Positions 34,301-45,823 of a stretch of 64,000 nt of DNA are shown one piece after another. The DNA is taken from the NCBI GenBank assembly GCA_008330645.1, contig VLTN01000047.1, positions 62,001-126,000 of the forward strand. The letters are read 5' to 3'. Position 1 is the first letter of the stretch; every line of letters begins with the position of its first letter. Under the pieces are notes generated by a model, which was not told where the DNA came from, did no database searches, and was given only the letters and a program-made list of their open reading frames with translations. The DNA comes from Cafeteria roenbergensis (Eukaryota; Sar; Bigyra; Bicosoecida; Cafeteriaceae). The position numbers were made by a program, and so were the translations under genes.

Positions 34301-34918
34301 AGCGCCTTGATCGCTCCTGTCGGAAAGGCAGCGACGGCGTCTGCCGCGGCTGCGGCTTCCGCTGACTGCCCAGCCCCTGCCGAGTGTGCAAAGGGCGACG
34401 AGGAGGACTCGCACGGCCCGCTCTCCACCCGCATGCTCTTCGCCTGCGTGAAGGACGAGTCGAGCGCGTCCATGGCGACCCGCGATGTGCTCCGCAGCCT
34501 CGGCATCCCCAGCGCCAGCGAAGACGACATCTACCTCGTGCAGGAGGTGTGCACCACCGTTGCCCAGCGCGCAGCGCGACTTGTGGGCATGGCGCTGGCC
34601 GCAGTGCTGCGCCACACTGGCCACCACGACGGCGTGGCAGGCCGGCCCTGCAAGACGCCCGTCGTGGCCATCGACGGCAGCCTGTTCAGCAAGAACCACG
34701 ACTTCTGGGTCTCGGCGGGGCCCGAAGGCTTCAAGAGCTGGGTGCTGGAGGCTCTGTACGAGCTGGGAGTGCGCGCTGAGCTCTCCCCGATCGAGAACGC
34801 GTCCTTCGAGGGCGCTGCGGTTGTGGCTGCCATCGCCGCGCGCCGCATCGCAGAAGGCGCGACGAAGCAGAGTGTGGCGGAAGCTGCGGCCGAGTGTGTG
34901 CGCCAGCGAAGCGCCTGA
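31341..34918 (+). CDS. Glucose-6-phosphate dehydrogenase-hexokinase fusion
   Basis: Exon 1, 31341-31704, joins exon 2, 31896-34918, across a 191-bp GTGAGT...CAG intron in phase 1; the product is 1128 aa. Residues ~1-570 are a complete G6PD: NADP loop GASGDLAKKKTYPAIF, catalytic RIDHYLGKE (residues 188-196), and the C-terminal YRFGSRGPVEADLL. It contains a ~70-residue Ala/Gly insert near residue 440. Residues ~590-1128 are a complete hexokinase: FWGLDIGGTNLRLVRY, sugar-binding IGFCFSFPYLQ and YWTKEF, catalytic INDTVGTLMSG, LGTGTNACY, MEWGAFG and VAIDGSLFSKN. Both domains lie in one uninterrupted 3-kb exon across the junction, so the fusion is not a gene-model artefact. HK makes glucose-6-phosphate, the substrate of G6PD, so the protein could channel glucose into the oxidative pentose-phosphate pathway. 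No targeting signal is seen. Confidence 0.95.
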
Positions 34919-35171
34919 GTGACATTGCTGCAGGCTCCCGCCTGCGATTGCCGTTGGTTCGAACATGACCCGCCTGCTCCCGGCCCCGAGTTTGGTTCGA
35001 CACCACGGAGCTCAAAGTGTGACGCGCTGGCAAACGCCCAGGCACGAATCGCAGCCGGTCGGCCTTGAGGCGGACTTGCACACAAAGCATCGCAAAAGCA
35101 CATCGTGTCGTGTCCGGTGGTGGGCTCCCCCCCACCACCATCACCACCACTTGCACCCGCAAGTCACACTC

Positions 35172-38100
35172 CTACTGCATGGGCACGAGCGAGTCAGCAA
35201 GCTGCATCGACAGCTTGCCATCCTCGAACCGAACCATGACTTCCTTCTGTCCCGCTGACTCGGTCACTTCGCCCTCCACACTGCCGGTGGCACCGTCGGA
35301 AGCCCGAATCACGCGCGCGCCCTGCTTGGGCTCCTGCGGGACGAGGGAGGACGATGGCACAGTCGTTGTGTGGCCCGATGAGAGCGCGACAGCGACGGCG
35401 TGTGGCCCCGAAGCACCGGTGACCACTCCCAGCTGGCCGGACGATGGGCCGCTGGTCACCACCACGCACGCTCCGCGACGAGCAAGGACCGGGAGCGAGT
35501 CCGCGTGGTCGCCCCCCCCGTTTCCGCCACCGAAATGCCCGGGGCCATCGTCGTCCGCGCCCGGGCCGGGCGTCTCTGCGTTCCAAACTCCCGCGGACGC
35601 GCCGTTGCTGTGGCCCGAGTAGGCCGGCGTCGCAGAGCCGCCGTACGCCGGGGTGGAGCCGCCAGCGCCGGCACCGTGGTACCCCGGAGTCGTCCCGCCG
35701 CCGTAAGCCGGCGTGGCCCCGCCGCCGTATGCCGGCGTGGCCCCGCCGCCGTATGCCGGCGTGGCCCCGCCGCCGTATGCCGGCGTGGCCCCGCCCAAAG
35801 CTGGGGTGCGGCCTGACATGGCCGGGGTCGCGCCCGAGTACGCAGCTGTGCGCATCGCGTCGTGCGCGCCTCCGTAGTTGGCAGTGGCGTACTTGGCCGT
35901 TCCGTACTGCGCAGTCCTGTACTGCGCGGTGCCGTGAGAGCTGGACTGCCTCGCTCGTGCCATCGCGCGGAGCTCCTCGATGCTCTTTCCGGCAGTCATG
36001 CCGCGGGAACTCATCGACGCGGACGACCCACCTCCCGGCATTGCCTCCTCTCGGCGCACCATTGACTTGGGAACGGTGACCTTCTGCTGGCCGGCATGCA
36101 GCTCAACAAGGACGTTCTCGCCCTGCAGCTGGCGAACAATGCCAAGCTTGCTCTTGTGCGTGGAGCGAAGGATTCGGACTGTGGCGTTCAGGAGCCGATC
36201 CGGGTCGGCCACGCCCCTCCCGCGGCCGCGCCCGGCAAACCGACCGCCCGGCCCGCCGCTGCGGGCCACCATCATGCCGCCCGTGCCACGACCAGCGTCC
36301 ATTCCACCCATTGCAGCGGGGGCGACTGCGCCAGCGCCAGAGATGCCGAGGGCAGCAGCTGCTGCGGCGTTGCCTCGCGCCTTGCCTCCTGCAAGCACCA
36401 CCGAGCGCGAGCGCACGACGAAGATCCCGCTGTTCTTCGTCTCCCTCGGGGAGTGCAGGAACAGGTAGCCATTGGACACATGCTTGACAACACCGTCCCG
36501 GCCGCGCCACGGCTCCTCGGTGATGCGCACCACGTCGCCCACCCTGACAGGCCGCATGGTCGAGTCCATCGCGGTGCCAGCGGCGGCGCGAACGCCGCGC
36601 CTGTGGCGCACGGCACTCGGCGCGTAGCGCTCCACAGTGTTTGACGTGTTCAAGATCGCCAGGTCGGTGGCCCCAACGGCAATGATGCAGCCGGCCTCGG
36701 GCTGCTGCGCGGCTGCCGAGGTGATGTCCACCAAGTCGTACAGCCTGAAGCCCTGCAGATCTTCGACTGAGGTCACGATCTCTCGCGTTGTGCGGAGGTC
36801 CCGGACAAGGACCTCAACGCGGCGACCCCCAGCGTCCAGGGTGAGAACTGCAGAGTGGTCACCCGAGTCGCCGACCCGGGTGATCACCACCACGCCCGTC
36901 TGGCCCTGGTGCATGCCGCCGACGACCTTGACGCGCGAGCCGATGTCAAAAGTCTTCACCAGGTCCGCCACAGGCACTGGAACGTCATCCGTAAAGTCCA
37001 GCGCCGCGGCCATCTCCTTTTCGATCTCGATCAAGACTGTGCCTTCCGCCTCGTCGATGGACTTGACGCGGCCGGAGAGGCCGTGGAGGTCGCCCCGCAC
37101 GACCACCACGTTGTCCCCATGGACGATCTTGGCGTCGGCAGCGGCGGCGGAGCGCTGGCCCGACCCGAGCGACATGCTGAGCGACGCCTGCCACTCCTTG
37201 TCCTTGGCCCGCATGGCTTCCGCGGCGGCCGCAGGGTCGTCTTCAGCGCCATCCAAGTCCACCGCGCGACGGGGCCGGAACCACCGCAGCTCCTCCATCG
37301 TCGGCGCGGCCCCTTCCGTGGTGACGTGCGACAGCGGGCATTCGCGAAGCAAAAACCCTTCGTGGTAGAGGCTGGAGGCAAAGAGGTCGGCCTGCGCGCC
37401 GAATCGGGTGAGCTTCGTCTCGATGCGGGGCTCGCGGCCCGCGGCCTTGATTGCGGCACGCACCTCTGCCGCGTCGAAGAGGCGCTGAGGCGGCCTAGCC
37501 CCGCGAGACGACAGCGCGCGGCGCTGCTCGGCCGACATGCCAAGGCGCTGGAAGTTGATGCGAGGAACTGCCTTGATCAGCACGCGCGCCCCTCCGTCCA
37601 TCACGTCCTCCACCCGGGCCAGGTCGCCCTTGTACTCGCCCTTGGTCATGCGCACCCAGCCGCCCTTCTGCAGACGCGAGATTTTGGACTTGATCGCAAT
37701 TGCCGAGGGGATGTCTGCCGGCTGCACCATGGAGATGGACCCGGCCCGCCAAGCGAAAACGTCCGGAATCCCGGACACGGCTGCAGCAACGTACGCCTCT
37801 CGGTGGGCCTCGACGAAGATGATGCCCTTGGAGGTAGTGAAGGCCGAGGTGATGGCCAGAATCTTCCCCTCGCTCGCGGAGGCGATGAATTTGTTGCACA
37901 GCGCAACGATGATCTCGCGCTCGCGGTTCTCTCGCACGCGAATCATGAACAGGCGGGGGTCCTTGGGCGTGGGAAGGTCCGTCTGCCGAAGCACGCCAGA
38001 GGCGCTGCCGGTGCCCTCGCCGAGTACCACGTCGTCGTTCCCCTGCTCCAAGTACCGCGTCTGCTTGGCGCGGGCTTGCAGGTCCCTCACGATCTCCTGG

Positions 38101-38380
38101 TCCGTCGGCTTGCTGGCCTTTCGGCGCCGCGTTTCCTCGGCCTCGCGGCGGATGGCCTCGATGCGCTGCTGTTGCGTCCGGCGCAGCTGCTCTGTGGTGC
38201 GGGGACGGTCCTTTCCTGCGTCATCGTCGTCTTCTTCGGCTGCGTCTTCGAAAAAGTGATCCACGTCCGTCCGGCGCTTGCGGTGGCGCTTGCGACGGGG
38301 CTTGGCGCCGGAGGCAGGTTCGTCATCGTCGTTGTCGTCGTCGTCGTCATCGTCGTCGTCGTCGTCATCGTCGTCCTCGT

Positions 38381-38411
<31 letters not shown>

Positions 38412-38687
38412 ACCATCCCCAGGGCCCTCGTTTGCAGCACTGCTCGAGCCGCTGCCTCCGCGGGACGCCGCAGCAATCGCTCGCCCGCGCTTTGAGCCAG
38501 GCACACGCCCGCTGTCGCTGTCGTCGTCGCTGACACCCAGGCCTGCGCCGGTGTGGCCACCGTCATCATCATCGTGGTCCCGTGGACGCTTGCGCGCGGC
38601 AGAACTGGTCGGAACGCGAGGGCTCTCGTCCTCGCTGTCCTCGGCCTTCGCGCCAAAATCGGCGTCCTCGTCAGCAAACGTGCTCAT
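35172..38687 (-). CDS. SPT5: Transcription elongation factor SPT5 (DSIF large subunit)
   Basis: A single exon of 1171 aa. The order is typical: acidic N terminus with a long Asp run, basic patch RRKRHRKRR, NGN domain (DPRLFMIRVRENREREII, about residues 245-330), first KOW (GGWVRMTKGEYKGDLARVED), several further KOW modules (for example GDVVRITEEPWRGRDGVVKH), and a C-terminal repeat region of TPAYGGGA units. With SPT4 it forms DSIF, which regulates pausing and processivity of RNA polymerase II; CTR Thr-Pro units are P-TEFb/Bur1-type phosphorylation sites. It ends with two more KOW-like segments and SMQLADSLVPMQ. It converges on G6PD-HK (253 bp). Confidence 0.94.
35697..35804 (-). repeat. 24-bp minisatellite encoding SPT5 CTR octapeptides
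   Basis: Four near-perfect 24-bp units encode TPAYGGGA repeats; looser TPA/TPG copies flank them at about 35620-35860. The DNA units are almost identical, so recent expansion is likely. Confidence 0.85.
38331..38411 (-). repeat. GAC/GAT trinucleotide run encoding poly-Asp in SPT5
   Basis: An imperfect (GTC/ATC)n run on the plus strand reads as ~27 acidic codons, nearly all Asp, in the SPT5 N-terminal acidic region. Confidence 0.85.
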
Positions 38688-39026
38688 TGCAGCCTCTCTG
38701 CAAGCAGGTCACGCGATCGCAGCCGCAGAAGACGGTGGAGCCACGCGCCCGCAATATCAGTGTGCCCGCCCGGGGTGGCGCGCCGCAGGGCCAATAGGGT
38801 GCGCGGCGCCGCCCCGGGCGAAGCCAGAACAGATCGGCCTATATTGAGCGGATTCAAATATGCGCTTGCTCTGCCTGCTGATTGAGTTGCCGCTGCTCGA
38901 CGGTGTGCTTGAGTTGGCTTTACCCCGCGCCCGGGAACGGCGGCGCGTGGGCGATGCGACCGGCGCTAGTGTTTGTCTGCGCGGCGGAGCACGCTGGCGC
39001 ACGCGCGATGCATTGGCAGTCGTTTC
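38688..39026. other. Intergenic 339 bp, SPT5 promoter side
   Basis: Lies between the SPT5 start and the stop of the TPR/CNB gene, both on the minus strand. It has a local AT-rich patch at 38838-38866 with a TATA-like TCAATATAGG about 155 bp upstream of the SPT5 ATG. No gene is seen. Confidence 0.4.
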
Positions 39027-42000
39027 TCAGCGCGCCCTGCGCAGCAGCTGGGCGTGCCGCCCGGCCGCAGCCGACCCCGTGCGCGCCTCAGCCGCCACCT
39101 GCTCCCGAAAGCGCTGCCAAGCCAGCCTCTGGCCTGAAGTAGTGACGGATCGGTTCGCGGGGGCAACCATGGCAGCTTCGCGCACCTTCTGCCGGGACTG
39201 GAAGGAGAGGCAGTCGTACAGGTCCTTGCGCTTGAGCAGCAACACCTCCACCGCCGTCTCGCACAAGACGGACGCAGGCGCACGTGTCTCGTCGACAATG
39301 TCGCTCGGGAGCCCATGCGGCTCCTGCGGAGCGGCCGCCAGCGTGCGGACCTCGGGGAGGGACATGCCAAACAAGGGATGTCCGCGCGGCAGATGGCCGA
39401 GTGCGACCCCGCTCTCCACGAGAGACAGAGCGTGGCGCTGCAAAAGGGCCCGGTTGGATTTGTCCAGAAGGGATGGTCGGGTGGACAACGCAACTGACTC
39501 GCCGAAGCAGTCGCCCGGCATGAGAGTCCCGAGCTCCAGCACGTCGGTGCCTTCGTCGCCATCGGTGCAAGCCGCGGCATGGGCGGCAGCCTGGGAGGGC
39601 TCCGCGGTGTCGGCCGCGCAGCGTCCCGCGCCAGACGCATCCGGGCGAGCCTGTCCAGTCCGGCCCAGAGCGTTGCTTCCCCGGCGCTGGCGTCCTGCCC
39701 CGTGGGAGTCGAACTCTTCACGGTCCATGTGCACCAGCGGCCCCGCTCCACCCCCTCCTTGCGATGCAATCATGGCAGTTGCGCCTGGGAGAGCCGCGTC
39801 AGTCTTGTCCGCAGCCGGGCCAAGCTCAGACCCCGTGCCGTCGCTCGGCGACTTGTGGTCACCATGGCCGCCGTGTGGACTGGGCCCCACGTGCTCGGCA
39901 GGCCGGGACCGCACCCCGCCGTACCGACTGACGCGGGACACTGCCTTCCATCTCCTCTCTCGCGCAAGCATTGCCGCCTGCACTCGCACGCCCAGCGGCA
40001 CGGCCGATATGGCGCTCGAAGGCGTGGCTGGCACGTCACCTCGTGCGGCCGCTCCCAGGCCTTGTGTCGTTGCGCTGGACGGGTGCATGTGGCGCGAAGA
40101 CGACCGCGCCCCGACGCCGGATTGCAGCACCATGGGGGCGTGCGGAGCGAGGTCAACCCCGCCCTCCGCGCCGGAGCGCACAGACTGCGCGTCGTCGCCG
40201 AACGCGAAGACGCTTCCGGAGCCGGGCAGGACTCGGGCCCCGTCGCGCGCCCTGCCCGTGGAGACGGGCATGAGCGCATCGATGGGCAGGGAAGCCGCCA
40301 GCTGGCTCTGCACAACGGCGAACTCCTCCTCCTCCGCTCGCTGCCGCCGCAGGGCAGCCGCTCGAGCTGTTTGGGGGTTTTCGTGCTTCAAGCTGCCGTG
40401 GCGGTTGGAGCGACGCTGGATGGACGACGTCGGGACCGACCCAGTGGAGTTGGCGTCGCCCGAGGCGGGGAGGTCCCCAGCACGCGCAGCAGTGTCCGCC
40501 GCGGCCCGACCCGCTTCAGCTCCCGAGTCGCCCCCCGCTTGGAGGCGCACTCGCGACCCCCCCGTGTCGACGGACAGTGCGCGGGGCCGCGGGCGCGGCG
40601 AGCCAGCAGCTGGGCGTGGGGGTGGCCCCGGAGCGTTCTGACCGGCCGGAGGCCCAGACGCGTCGGCACGGGCAAACGGCACGCGAGCTCCATTGCCGGG
40701 CTCCGGACCAGGAGCCCCTTCCACGCCAGAGCGACGCCTCCACGGGGCCACCCGTGTCTGCAGTCGGTGGGGGCTGCGCGGCGCGGCGGCAGGCCGTGTG
40801 GGAGCCGGCGGCACCTGTCCTCGCCGGCCGGCAGGGGCTCGAGCCGACCTGCCCCGGGAGGGCACGCCGCTTCCCTCGGTGCGATCGGGCGAAAGTCCGG
40901 AGCTGCTATGCCGGCGGGTCGATCCTGGGGAGCGCTGTGGCCGCAAGGCACGAACCGGGCTCGTTGGAAACCCGTGTGCGCTCGCACCCGAAGGGGAGGG
41001 CGACGAGCGCCTGGGGGACTCTGCCATGCCGTGGTCCAGGACCTCGGAAAACCGCTGCGAAGATTGGAAGCTTTGCTTCCGTCGCTTCCTGGTCAAGCTC
41101 TCGGCCTCTGTCCGGTACGACCGGGTTGACCCGCTGTCGCTGTCAGAATCAACGTAGCCGCTGCCTGCGCAAGCAGCGCCGGCATCCGTGCTCGAGGCTT
41201 CCCGCATCGGCCCCTCTGGACCTGGGCGTCCTGGCTGCGCTGGTTCGGAGCGCGACCCGACTCCCGCAGGCGTGGGTTCCAGGGGCACAGCGCCGCCCGT
41301 TCCGAGATCGCCACCAGAGGCTTTCGCAGCGCCTGTTGGGGCCTTCGACACCACCTGCCGGACAGAGCACCGGCCGGCCCGCAAGAAGAAGAGCCCTTGC
41401 ACCCTGTCGCCCTGTGAGACCACATTCTGCCCGCTGCGAAGGCGCCTGTGCTCGATGCGCTCCGCGAGCCGCCGCAGTTCCTCCTTCGTCAGCTGCTCAA
41501 ACAAGGAAACCTTGGCGAGAAAGCGGCTCACGTCGGCCACCATGGCTTCGCGAACCTCCTCAAGCACGCTTTGGTACGCCTCGCGGCTCAAGGTCAAGAT
41601 GCAGCTGTCCTCGCGGGTCGAGACTGACACCCTCCGGAACCGCGGCGGAACCCCCTGAGCCATGGCAAGGCCGGAGGGTCCAACCGTCGGCGCTGCGACG
41701 CCGCCCTCGGCCGCTGCATCCAGGGCGGCTGAGGCCTGCGCCTGGGCAAGCAGGGCGCGGCGGGCGTTCAGCTTTCCGGACTCCTGCTCCACAGCGTCCC
41801 TGTTCGCCGCAGCCCTTGCCGCCGCAGCGGGCGGCATGACTGTGCGGTGGAAGTCTTTGAACTCCACCCCGATGCGGCCCCCCAGCGCGCCAAAGGCCGA
41901 GTCCCGTCGCGTCTTTGCTGCTGCCTCAGCGCTCCTGGCGTCCGAGTCCCTGGCGTTCGCCAGCGTCTCGTCGGCGGCTTGGGGGCCTTGCGACGAGCTG

Positions 42001-45000
42001 TGCCCGATCCCCACGAGCACCTCGCCCCCAAAGGCCTCTCCCGCGTACAGACTACCCAGGAGGGTTCCAAGCGCGCTGACGTGCCCACTGGTCCCCGCGG
42101 AGGCGCTTTGGGGCGCGCCAGAGGCTGTGCCCCCCCCGCGTAGCGGCCGCAAGGCGGACTGGTGCAGCCCCGAGTCACCTTCGTCCACGTCGCTGCCGTC
42201 CTCCTCGTCGTCGCTCAGGAAGTCAAGCCAGAGTGGCCTGCCGCCAGAGCCCGCACCGAGCATGCCGGTGAGCTGGTCTGCCGGGGCTGTGTGTGCGCCC
42301 CCAGCGACGGCAGCCGTCGCGAGCATCACTGGCGACGGTTCCTGGGCCTTTGATGTCTCCGTGCGGAGCCGCTCGACCCGGGCCCGCGCTGACCTCACCT
42401 CGTCGGCGCCGAGGCCATCGGCTTGGCTTGGCGTGTCCCACCGCCCCTTTGCCGCCTGCATCATTGTGCCCGCCCAGGCGGGAAGAATTCCGCCGTCCCC
42501 TTGCGCGCGGTTCGGGCCCTTCGCCGCTCCCCTGCCCTCCGCCCACACCCTCAGGCCCTCGCCCGGGCCGATCATTGAGGCGAGCGGCATCGGCACTGCC
42601 TCGCCTCTGTCCCGAGCCAGCGCGCGGCTGCGGAACGCCTTCACCCAGCGGTGCGCCAGGATGGCAGTGCGAATGCGCCTGTTGCGCGTTTTTCGCGCGG
42701 TGCCCAGCCGCATGTGCACGTCCACACTCCCCTGGATGATGATGAAGAGCCGATCGTCGGACGACTTGCCCTGCTTGTAGATGACCTTGCGAGCGGGGAC
42801 GACGAGGAAGCGGAGTTCCCTGCAAAGGCGCTGGTGCACGTGCAGCGGGAGGGACGCAAACACTTTGACTCCCCTCGTCAGCGACACGAGGAACTCGATG
42901 TCCTGCTCGGAAAACTCAGCCGCGGGCTTGCCGCGAGACGACTCGCCCCCGAAGCTGAAGCCCTGCTCCTTGCGGACCCCAAGCCGGCTGGCCACTGCCT
43001 GGGGGAGGTCTCGCTCCACCGCGCTTCGGCGGCGGTCCCGGGGTACGGCGGCTGGGCGGCTGCTTGCGGGCTCAGGAGCTGCGTGGGGGCTCTCAGGGCT
43101 TCCAAGGTCGGCTCCTGCGGGGCCGCTCCCTGGGCCGCCGCCACCCGCTGCACCGGCATCGGGGCGGGCATCGCTGGCCACTGCCTCGATCGCAGCTTGC
43201 ACGTCTTGCTCGTTGCCTCCCTCGCGAGCTGTCCTCACTGCCGCTCTCGCCTTCTTCATGGCCTCTTGGCGGCGTTGCAGGCGAAGCCGCTTGCGATCCT
43301 GGCGCAAAGGATCGTGCGGAAGCAACCTCATACATCGGGCGATGAGGGACGCGGTGGTGGCTGTTAGCTCGTTCGGCCTGATCGCGGATGGCGCGAAGAC
43401 GCGGCCGCTCGCGTACGCAGAAGCGGCCGCTCGGGGCTGCGCTTTGGCGGCTGGGCGGCCGGCTCTCCCTGTTGAAGGGGCAGCAGCAGCCGCTGCGGGA
43501 GCGCTGTCGCGGGCTGGCTTGACGCTTGAAGCTGCCGGCGTTCGCTGCTGGGGCGATTGCGCCGACGCGTCGGGGCCGGAGGGCGCGGCGGAGGCGGACG
43601 CGACAGCCACCGGCGCAAGTTCGCGTTCCGGCCGCGGCACTGACTTGCGCTCTTGAGGAGCGACGCCCGAGCTAGGGCGCTGGCGTGCTGGCCTGGGCGC
43701 GCTAGGGCGGGCTAGGCCGCTGGCTGGCCGGGATGGACGAGGTCTTTGCGCGGTGGAGGCCTGGCTTGCGGGGTCGTCCGCGGGCGCATCCCCTCGATGC
43801 GATTTTGCTGTGAAGGCCGCCGCTGCAGGTAGGCCCCCAGGCCCAGCTGGGTCCGCTCGGTGGCACAGCTGCGCGCCCGAGTCTGCTCCAGCAACCGCGG
43901 CGGCAGACAGCGCCCCTCTGAAGCCCATTGCCGCCGCTGTCTCGGGTCGGAAAGTCGTCGCGATGCCCCACCTGCCAAGCAGCGAGCCTGCGCGTCGACC
44001 CCGCCCGACCGTCGCAGGCCGGAGAGCCTCAGCCACATTGCTGCCAGCGCGAGCCCATGCGCTGCCAGGCCGACGGCTGCCCGACCGCTCGGCGGGAGGC
44101 GCCGGCGACTCGAGAAGCGCGGAAGCTGGCCGGTTTGGCCGTCGCGGCAGCACTGCTGCGGCCGACACTGCAACAGGGACGGCGGGCGGTGCGTGGGGTG
44201 CAGCTGCCCGCGCACTCCTTTGCGCGTCGGCACTGGCTGCGGCGTGGCCCGGGCGCGAGCGCTTGGCAGCTTTGCGAAGGCGTCCCCGGTCGGCAGGTCC
44301 TGCGGCGGCGGGTGATCTGTGCTCGTCCCTGCCATCTGGCAGCGGGGGGCGGTACTCCCGAGCAGCCGCGGCAAGCTGTCGCACTCGCCGTCTGTCATAG
44401 TCTGTGTGGGCGGTCTCAATCGCGTACTTGTCCACGGAGCGCTTCACCCGAAGCCGCTCCGTGCGCACTGTCTCGAGCGCGACCGACTGCCCCAGTCGCC
44501 CAAGCAGGGCGGCGTGCGGCTGGGCTGCCTCGCTCGAGGCCACCATGTTCCTGAACGCCTGCCCGCCCGCGCCTTGGCCCAAGCGCTGGTGCAGGCCCTC
44601 GCGGGCTGCCGTATCGATCGTCGCTCGGAGGCCCTTGCCGCGACTCGCAGTGGCCGCCTTCCTTGGGTCGGAGCGCGATGCCGCCCACTCCATCGCGGCT
44701 CCTGACACGTCAGCATGCGCCTTGTCCCGCCTCGCCTTGGCAACGATCTCTTCGACAGTGACGGACGCGTCCTCGGCAACGCCCGGGAGGTCCAGTGCCT
44801 TGGCACGGAACGCCTTGGCGTCGTGCGCAGCTCCTGCAAAGTCCCCCGCTTGTCTCCGCGCGATGCTCCGGGCGTACAGCACCTCGGCGATTGGGTCCCC
44901 GGCGCGCTCCGCCGACTCTGACAGCGCCTCGGCCGCGTCCACGGGGCGGCCCATGCGCAGGAGGACGATCCCTGCGTTGAAAGGTGGTGCCCAGTCCGCA

Positions 45001-45611
45001 GGGGCCAGGTCGGCCGCGGCCGTGAAGCCTGCCAGTGCCTCCGGCAGCTCGCCCAAGCGCTCCAGCAAGTACGCGCGGTTGAACACTGCAAAGAAATGTC
45101 CCGGCTCCATCGCCAGCGCGCGGTCGTACAGCCTGCAGTCGCAATGAGCAGCCGTGAAACAAGCGCGGGGTAGCAAGGCGCCGAGGCAGCACGGGGGAGC
45201 GCAGGTGCAACCACCCGCATAGCCAAGCTCGCAGCAGTTGCCGGTGGGCGGCGACCCTCGAGCGCGCGCCGTCGCGCCAGAGGAGGCGAGCGCAGCGACA
45301 ACACCGACCCGCCCTCCGCCGCGAGTCTACATTGCGCACATGCGGCGCCAGTGGGGCGGCGCACGAGCCACAGCGGGCTTGCCAGCTCACCGTAGCGACG
45401 CCGATGTCTCTCCCCTGAGGCGGGCGTTGTAGGCACGGCGCGCCAAGGCGTGGGCGGACCCATTCCCCGCGGCCGAGGCCTTGTCGACACCCAGCGGACG
45501 AAGCTCGACGGCCAAGTCGAGGAGCGTGTCCACGGGCTGGTGCTCCGTCGTCTCGCGCAGCGACGCCTCCGTGAGCAAAACGGGCAGACTCGCTGGCGTT
45601 TGCGAGGCCAT
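39027..45611 (-). CDS. TPR protein with two interrupted cyclic-nucleotide-binding domains
   Basis: Exon 1, 45611-45391 (MASQTPASLPVLL...), joins exon 2, 45132-39027, across a 258-bp GTGAGC...CAG intron in phase 2, giving 2108 aa. The join rebuilds a TPR: ALARRAYNARLRGETSASLR before it and LYDRALAMEPGHFFAVFNRA after it. TPR-like pairs continue to about residue 250. A first CNB-like domain starts near residue 815 (FASLPLHVHQRLCREL ... LFIIIQGSVDVHM). It resumes after ~350 residues with AGEAFGGEVLVGIG and DSCILTLSREAYQSVL. The second starts near 1270 (SLFEQLTKEELRRLAERIEH ... LFFLRAGRCSVRQVV). Its phosphate-binding-cassette-like GDCFGESVAL comes only ~600 residues later. The inserts are low-complexity. 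Ligand binding is therefore uncertain. I recognise no named family. Confidence 0.75.
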
Positions 45612-45823
45612 TGCCGCGGAGGAGGCCGTTCCCCGGCCCGCTCAAGCGCGGCCTCTGCCAATTCTCACTGGCCTGTCAGCAGGGGCAGACGGTGGGGGTC
45701 GGCCCGGCTGCGGTGAGGCGAGAGCGGGCCGTCAACTGCGAGCGAGCGGCAGAGCTGCGAGGGTTTTTTTTAACGCCCGTCGTGGCGGTCGTGAGCAGTG
45801 TGCCACTCCGTCGGCCGAGCGCG

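Noticed and set aside
34913-34918. Peroxisomal targeting signal at the C terminus of G6PD-HK
   Set aside because: The protein ends in RSA, which does not match the SKL-type consensus.
32792-34966. 724-aa minus-strand frame opposite the hexokinase half
   Set aside because: The plus strand has all hexokinase motifs; the antisense frame has none.
36855-38495. 546-aa plus-strand frame opposite SPT5
   Set aside because: SPT5 on the minus strand is certain; the Val/Ile run here is simply the complement of the Asp repeat.
38860-40641. 593-aa plus-strand frame
   Set aside because: Antisense to the TPR/CNB gene and lacking any domain.
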